DNA of 10,173 nt from RUG14223 sp051881075. GTDB lineage: Bacteria > Bacillota > Clostridia > Oscillospirales > Acutalibacteraceae. The notes below the pieces were generated by a model, which saw only the letters and a program-made list of their open reading frames with translations, did no database searches and was not told the origin of the DNA. This document shows positions 7,003 to 10,173 of this stretch, piece after piece (positions within the stretch are counted from its first letter, which is position 1; each line of letters starts with the position of its first letter). The translations under genes were made by a program, and so were the position numbers. The stretch lies in assembly GCA_051881075.1 (NCBI GenBank), contig JBJEPE010000071.1, positions 1 through 10,173 of the forward strand, read 5' to 3'.

Positions 7003-8115
7003 TTACTCGTCATCTGACAAACATACTCTGCCGTCACTTATCTTAATGCTTTTGCCTTTGACAAGCTCGTAAGCGGCATACGGCTCACAGCAGGTAATAA
7101 AAACCTGCCAGCCCTTTATCTCATTTATAAGATAGCCCTGTCTGTACGGGTCAAGCTCACTTAAAACATCATCAAGCAGGATAACGGGCTTTTCTCCTAT
7201 ACTGCTCCTGAGTATCTCGGCCTCAGCAAGCTTAAGCGACAGCACCGCCGAACGTTGCTGGCCTTGCGAGCTGTAATTACGTGCCTTTTTGCCGTTTATA
7301 TAAATATCAATATCATCCCTGTGAGGGCCGCATCCCGTAAATCCGCTTGTAAGGTCGCTTTTATAGCTATTCTCCAGAGTTTTGAGTATTGAATCCCGTA
7401 TGCTCTGTACATCGTCCGTATCACATTTTGTCCAAGTAGGGGAATACTCTACGCCAAAAACCTCGTTTCCCCGTGATATCCCCTTGTGAAACTCCACCGC
7501 ATACTTTTCTATAAGCTTAATATAGTTTAATCTTTCGGCACAGATAAGAGCGCCTAAATATGCAAGCTTATCGTCCCATATTGAAAGTGTATCACGCAGC
7601 TCTGACATTACTCTTATTTCTTTAAGCAATGCGTTGCGCTGACTTAGCGTTTGGTTATACCTTGCAAGCATGGCGGCATACCGAGGTTTAAGCTGACAGA
7701 TAGCACCGTCCATAAACTTACGTCTTTCTGACGGCCCGCTTTTTATTAATGTCAAATGTTCGGGTGAAAATACGATAGCGCAGAACTTGCCGATAATCTC
7801 GGCAGGGGACACCTTTTTAACTCCGTTTACCGTAACCTCTCGCTTGCCGCCGACTATATCTATAACAGCCTTTTGGTCACGCTCCTGTGCGTTAAACTCC
7901 ATAGCTATCTTAGCGTTGTGCTTATCAAACGCCACAAGCTCCCGGTGCTTAGCGCCCCTGAAAGAATGCCCGCCCGTAAAAAGCCAGATGCTTTCAAGCA
8001 GATTCGTCTTACCCTGCGCATTATCGCCGTGTATTATATTTACACCGTCGCACGGCTCTATAAATGAATCCTCTAAATTGCGAAAGCCCTCAAATTGCAG
8101 ACGTGTAATGTTCAC
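7003..8115 (-). CDS. recF: DNA replication and repair protein RecF
   Basis: RecF is an SMC-like ABC ATPase that, with RecO and RecR, helps load RecA at single-stranded gaps. From the preferred start the protein has 370 residues, the usual family length. Visible motifs are the Walker A GDNAQGKTN (about 30-38), the ABC signature SSQGQQRSAVLSLKLAEAEIL, and Walker B with the D-loop ILLDDVLSELD near the C-terminus. An earlier GTG exists at 8124, but its GAGGTG site would touch the start codon. The GTG at 8115 has proper spacing (about 8 nt), shares GTGA with the stop of the S4 gene, and gives the family-typical N-terminus (M)NITRLQFEGFRNL. Four-base overlaps like this usually mean translational coupling. 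Confidence 0.96.
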   Translation of the reverse strand: MNITRLQFEGFRNLEDSFIEPCDGVNIIHGDNAQGKTNLLESIWLFTGGHSFRGAKHRELVAFDKHNAKIAMEFNAQERDQKAVIDIVGGKREVTVNGVKKVSPAEIIGKFCAIVFSPEHLTLIKSGPSERRKFMDGAICQLKPRYAAMLARYNQTLSQRNALLKEIRVMSELRDTLSIWDDKLAYLGALICAERLNYIKLIEKYAVEFHKGISRGNEVFGVEYSPTWTKCDTDDVQSIRDSILKTLENSYKSDLTSGFTGCGPHRDDIDIYINGKKARNYSSQGQQRSAVLSLKLAEAEILRSSIGEKPVILLDDVLSELDPYRQGYLINEIKGWQVFITCCEPYAAYELVKGKSIKISDGRVCLSDDE

Positions 8116-8330
8116 GCTTGACACACCTCAAATATTCTGCCGTCTATTTCTACGGTATCGCCACTGCGTACCTTTTTACCTCTCTGTGTGCATACCTCGC
8201 CGTTATATTTAACATTACCGCTTTGCACTTCCAGCTTAGCCTGTCCGCCTGTTTCTACCGCACCGGCATACTTTAGCAGATTATCAAGCTTAATAAATTC
8301 AGTATCTATATATATCTTCTCAGTTTTCAT
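8112..8330 (-). CDS. yaaA: S4-domain RNA-binding protein, YaaA/RlbA type
   Basis: The protein has 72 residues, almost entirely one S4 RNA-binding domain (about 11-65). Family marks are FIKLDNLLKYAGAVETGGQAK, VKYNGEVCTQRGKKVRSGDTVEIDG and the short hydrophobic end. S4 genes of this size lie between dnaN and recF in many Firmicutes (B. subtilis yaaA/rlbA). The protein probably binds structured RNA such as rRNA, but the exact target is not known to me. The ATG at 8330 lies inside the end of dnaN (11-bp overlap), with GAGG in the dnaN coding sequence serving as ribosome binding site. The stop overlaps the recF start, so all three genes are translationally linked. Confidence 0.92.
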   Translation of the reverse strand: MKTEKIYIDTEFIKLDNLLKYAGAVETGGQAKLEVQSGNVKYNGEVCTQRGKKVRSGDTVEIDGRIFEVCQA

Positions 8331-9429
8331 CTCTTAACCTCATGGGCACTACAAGGAATATGAAAGAATCGCCCTCAACGGGTACTATCTTCATAGGTGT
8401 AAGTGGGCCGCTAAACTGCATTTTTATCTCATCCGTATCTGTATTTTTAATTGCATCAAGCAGATATCTGTTATTAAAGCCTATTCTCAGCGGACATTCG
8501 CCTATAACCTTTACGTTAAGAACGTCATTGGCCTTACCGGCAGATGTAGAGCAGGTAAGCTTCATCTTACCGTCTTCTATATAACAGCTTACCGGACTTT
8601 GAATTTTATCCGTATTAAGCAGAGCCATTCTCTCTATGCTGTCTGAAACAAGTCTTGTATTAACAACAACATCTGTTACGCTCATTTTAGGAATAGCAGT
8701 CTTATAATCAAGGAAAGTACCTTCAAGTAATCTTGAAACTATAGAATAATTATCAACCTTAAATACCGTATGACGTCTGCCTACCAATATATCAATGGTT
8801 TGTTCATCGTCAGACGAAATTTTGAGTACCTCAGCAAGAGCTTTACCGGGTACTATAAACTTAGTATCACGGCTGTATTCAATAGGCTCAGTTCTCATAG
8901 CAAGGCGAAAACCGTCAACTGAAATTATCTTAAGAGTACCGTCCGATATATCAAACATAGAACCTTTATGCACGGGCTTAGAATCGTCAACGCTTATTGC
9001 AAATATAGTCTTGCGGATCATATCCTTAAGCAAGCCGCCGTTAAATGTGATTTTCTCGGTTTCATCTATCTTGGGCAATTCCGGAAATTCATTGCTGTCA
9101 ATACCCATGATCTGATAATCTGCAAGTCCGCTGTGAATATAAGTAACTGACTTTTCGTCAGTTTCCAGAATAACGGTTTCTTCGGGGAGCCTGCGCACGA
9201 TATCGCCGAAAAGTCTGGCAGGCAGTACGATGCTTCCGTTTTCTATAACGTTTGCGTTTATGGTAGTAGTCATGGCTATCTCCAGATTATAGCCTGTGAA
9301 TGTAATTTGTCCGTCCTCGGCGGTGATAAGTACACCCTCAAGTACGGGCATAGATGCTTTTGTTGAAACAGCTCTCTGAACATTTGTAACTGCTGCAGAA
9401 AGCTCCTGACGGTCACAAGTGAGTTTCAT
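8320..9429 (-). CDS. dnaN: DNA polymerase III beta subunit (sliding clamp)
   Basis: DnaN forms the ring-shaped dimer that tethers polymerase III and other partners to DNA. The protein has 369 residues, the normal length for three clamp domains of about 120 residues each. It begins MKLTCDRQELSAAVTNVQRAV and contains GSIVLPARLFGDIVRRLP in domain 1, DGFRLAMR in domain 2, and the C-terminal VVPMRL that closes the partner-binding pocket region. ATG at 9429 has AAAGGAG about ten bases upstream (9440-9446). It is the first gene of the visible cluster. A candidate promoter and an 8-bp dyad lie in the leader. dnaA, the usual upstream neighbour, is not seen within the 744 bp that remain to the right. 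Confidence 0.97.
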   Translation of the reverse strand: MKLTCDRQELSAAVTNVQRAVSTKASMPVLEGVLITAEDGQITFTGYNLEIAMTTTINANVIENGSIVLPARLFGDIVRRLPEETVILETDEKSVTYIHSGLADYQIMGIDSNEFPELPKIDETEKITFNGGLLKDMIRKTIFAISVDDSKPVHKGSMFDISDGTLKIISVDGFRLAMRTEPIEYSRDTKFIVPGKALAEVLKISSDDEQTIDILVGRRHTVFKVDNYSIVSRLLEGTFLDYKTAIPKMSVTDVVVNTRLVSDSIERMALLNTDKIQSPVSCYIEDGKMKLTCSTSAGKANDVLNVKVIGECPLRIGFNNRYLLDAIKNTDTDEIKMQFSGPLTPMKIVPVEGDSFIFLVVPMRLRDEN

Positions 9430-9451
9430 GGAAAAATATCTCCTTTCGGGA

Positions 9452-9483
9452 AAGATAAGTGAAAAACAACCTATTCTTATCTT
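9452..9483. promoter_or_regulatory. Perfect 8-bp dyad in the dnaN leader
   Basis: AAGATAAG (9452-9459) and CTTATCTT (9476-9483) form a perfect inverted repeat with a 16-nt loop, just upstream of the dnaN ribosome binding site. If transcription starts at about 9480-9483, as the promoter candidate suggests, this hairpin would sit at or near the 5' end of the mRNA. It could equally be a protein-binding operator or part of the AT-rich melting region. Confidence 0.4.
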
Positions 9484-9485
9484 AG

Positions 9486-9514
9486 ATTTTAGTAACAGTA
9501 GTAGGGGATGTGAG
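9486..9514 (-). promoter_or_regulatory. dnaN: Candidate dnaN promoter overlapping the trio/box module
   Basis: On the minus strand TAAAAT (9486-9491; five of six to TATAAT) lies 17 bp downstream of CTCACA (9509-9514; four of six to TTGACA). The predicted start is about 50 bp before the dnaN ATG. The -35 element overlaps a degenerate DnaA box and the spacer covers the trios, so DnaA binding could affect dnaN transcription. The match is moderate, in AT-rich DNA. Confidence 0.35.
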
Positions 9515-9526
9515 TTATGTGGAAAA
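9490..9526. other. oriC: Putative origin-unwinding module: DnaA boxes plus DnaA-trios
   Basis: Reading the minus strand: a DnaA box TTTTCCACA (9518-9526, one mismatch to TTATCCACA), an abutting degenerate box TAACTCACA (9509-9517, six of nine), a short C-run (9505-9508), then complements of five plus-strand triplets TAG-TAA-CAG-TAG-TAG (9490-9504). In Bacillus, a tandem pair of boxes, a GC-rich spacer and a run of 3'-[G/A]AT-5' DnaA-trios form the basal unwinding system in the dnaA-dnaN gap, where DnaA filaments open the duplex. The layout here, directly upstream of dnaN, matches that arrangement. One triplet (CAG) departs from the consensus. Confidence 0.6.
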
Positions 9527-9728
9527 CTTCATTTTACTCAGAGTTTATCGGATTTTCCACATCACAATTTTATTAACAACGTTTTTATCGCTTTTTCGAC
9601 ACTTTTTTGATCTTACGAAATTAACGTTGATATTGTTGAAAAGCATATGTGGAATGTTGATGAAAATGTTGAAAACTATAACAATGTTAAAAAGTAAGTT
9701 TTCACAACATTTAACATAGTTTTCAACA
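9518..9728. other. oriC: Cluster of DnaA-box-like sites, probable oriC region
   Basis: Besides the module at 9509-9526, box-like nonamers occur at 9553-9561 (TTTTCCACA, plus), 9593-9601 (TTTTCGACA, plus), 9634-9642 (TGTTGAAAA), 9648-9656 (TGTGGAATG), 9667-9675 (TGTTGAAAA) and 9720-9728 (TTTTCAACA, plus). The first has one mismatch to TTATCCACA and the others have two. The pattern TTTTCNACA recurs in both orientations in AT-rich DNA. Its position upstream of dnaN fits the origin of replication. No exact TTATCCACA is present, so DnaA in this organism may prefer a T at the third position, or these may be weaker sites. Confidence 0.6.
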
Positions 9729-9780
9729 TACGGGGAAGCCCCGTAGCAACGTTGGCAGGTAAGACCTGCGGCAATGTTGC
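9729..9780. repeat. Two adjacent strong hairpins with AAG loops
   Basis: TACGGGG (9729-9735) and CCCCGTA (9739-9745) form a perfect 7-bp stem with loop AAG. It is followed without a gap by GCAACGTTG (9746-9754) and CAATGTTGC (9772-9780), which pair (one G-T) around an inner GCAGGT/ACCTGC stem that also has an AAG loop. A 2-nt bulge (GG, 9770-9771) separates the two stems. No T-run follows either hairpin, so they are not typical terminators. The second hairpin enters the first unit of the 156-bp array. Confidence 0.65.
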
Positions 9781-10173
9781 GTACAAAATATTTTTTATGA
9801 TTAAGCACATAGCACGCAACGTAGTGCTATGCAAACAGATTAGCAATCGGTTGGTTGCAGGAAATATAGTAAGAATATAAATAAGCCCGTTTGCTCAGCG
9901 AAGCGGGTCGGCAGGTAAGCCCTGCGACAATGTTGCGTACAAAATATTTTTTATAATTAAGCATATAGCACGCAACGTAGTGCTATGCAAACAGATTAGC
10001 AATCGGTTGGTTGCAGGCGGTAAAGTGAGATAATAAAACACTTAGTTTGCTCAGCGAAGCGGGTCGGCAGGTAAGCCCTGCGGCAATGTTGCGTACAAAA
10101 TATTTTTTATGATTAAGCGCATAGCACGCAACGTAGTGCTATGCAAACAGATTAGCAATCGGTTGGTTGCAGG
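9751..10173. repeat. Tandem array of 156-bp units (two full, third cut by edge)
   Basis: Units begin at 9751, 9907 and 10063, an exact 156-bp spacing; the third is cut after 111 bp. Positions 1-111 of the units differ at only about five sites between copies. A stretch of about 28 bp after GGTTGGTTGCAGG is much more diverged (about half identical) yet keeps the same length, and then TTTGCTCAGCGAAGCGG is again identical. Each unit holds several dyads. GCAGG/CCTGC is at unit positions 5-19. CATAGCAC/GTGCTATG with an 8-nt loop is at 58-81 (one G-T in copy 2, one extra pair in copy 3). GCAATC/GGTTGC with loop GGTT is at 93-108. No gene is supported here. The array lies between the DnaA-box cluster and the expected position of dnaA. 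Confidence 0.9.

Noticed and set aside
8116..8124. Upstream GTG at 8124 as the recF start
   Set aside because: Its GAGGTG site directly abuts the codon; GTG at 8115 has correct spacing, the GTGA overlap and the family-typical N-terminus.
9545..9808. Minus-strand open frame of 87 codons over the origin region
   Set aside because: It starts inside repeat unit 1 and runs through the DnaA-box cluster; its composition is that of AT-rich non-coding DNA and no ribosome binding site or known motif is seen.
9752..10032. Possible repeated small peptide on the plus strand (156 = 3 x 52, open about 40-50 codons per unit)
   Set aside because: Each stretch lacks a consistent start codon and ribosome binding site, copy differences are not mainly silent, and stops fall in the diverged block. 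It could matter only if the repeat is shown to be translated.
9751..10173. CRISPR array
   Set aside because: The repeats are about 128 bp, the intervening blocks are homologous to each other rather than unique spacers, and no cas gene is near.

Overview
The window carries the replication-initiation and gyrase neighbourhood of a low-GC Firmicute. All recognised genes lie on the minus strand. In transcription order (right to left) they are: an origin-like non-coding region, dnaN, an S4-domain RNA-binding gene (yaaA/rlbA type), recF, a DUF370/RemB-like gene, two small zinc-ribbon membrane proteins, gyrB, a short EamA-type membrane protein, two YcxB-like membrane proteins, and gyrA, which is cut by the left edge. 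The order dnaN-S4-recF-DUF370-gyrB-gyrA is the conserved Firmicutes origin block. The protein sequences (for example the GyrA active-site segment PPAAYRYTES) and the frequent ATA codons suggest a gut clostridium of the Ruminococcaceae/Oscillospiraceae group. That placement is inference from remembered family patterns, not from a search.

Replication genes (7003-9429): dnaN, the S4 gene and recF are tightly coupled. dnaN and the S4 gene overlap by 11 bp. The S4 stop and the preferred recF start share the four bases GTGA. The DUF370 gene follows recF after 12 bp. These four genes almost certainly form one transcript for the sliding clamp, an RNA-binding protein, a recombinational repair ATPase and a RemA/RemB-type regulator.

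Accessory genes (1884-3485 and 5722-6654): two Cys4 zinc-ribbon/two-helix membrane proteins sit between the DUF370 gene and gyrB. One five-helix EamA protein and a pair of YcxB-like proteins separate gyrB from gyrA, which are usually adjacent. Both gyrase genes start with TTG behind good ribosome binding sites.

Origin-like region (9430-10173): no gene is visible here. Next to dnaN it shows what looks like a basal origin-unwinding module: a near-consensus DnaA box, an abutting degenerate box, a G-rich spacer and five DnaA-trio-like triplets. More TTTTCNACA boxes lie further right, up to 9728. Beyond them is a strong GC-rich hairpin, then a tandem array with an exact 156-bp period, each unit carrying several short dyads. 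The array runs off the right edge. dnaA, normally just upstream of dnaN, is not in the window.

The array and the trio/box module are the most interesting parts. The 5' region of gyrB (5455-5721, 267 bp, no gene) contains a long interrupted inverted repeat and a TATAAT box.
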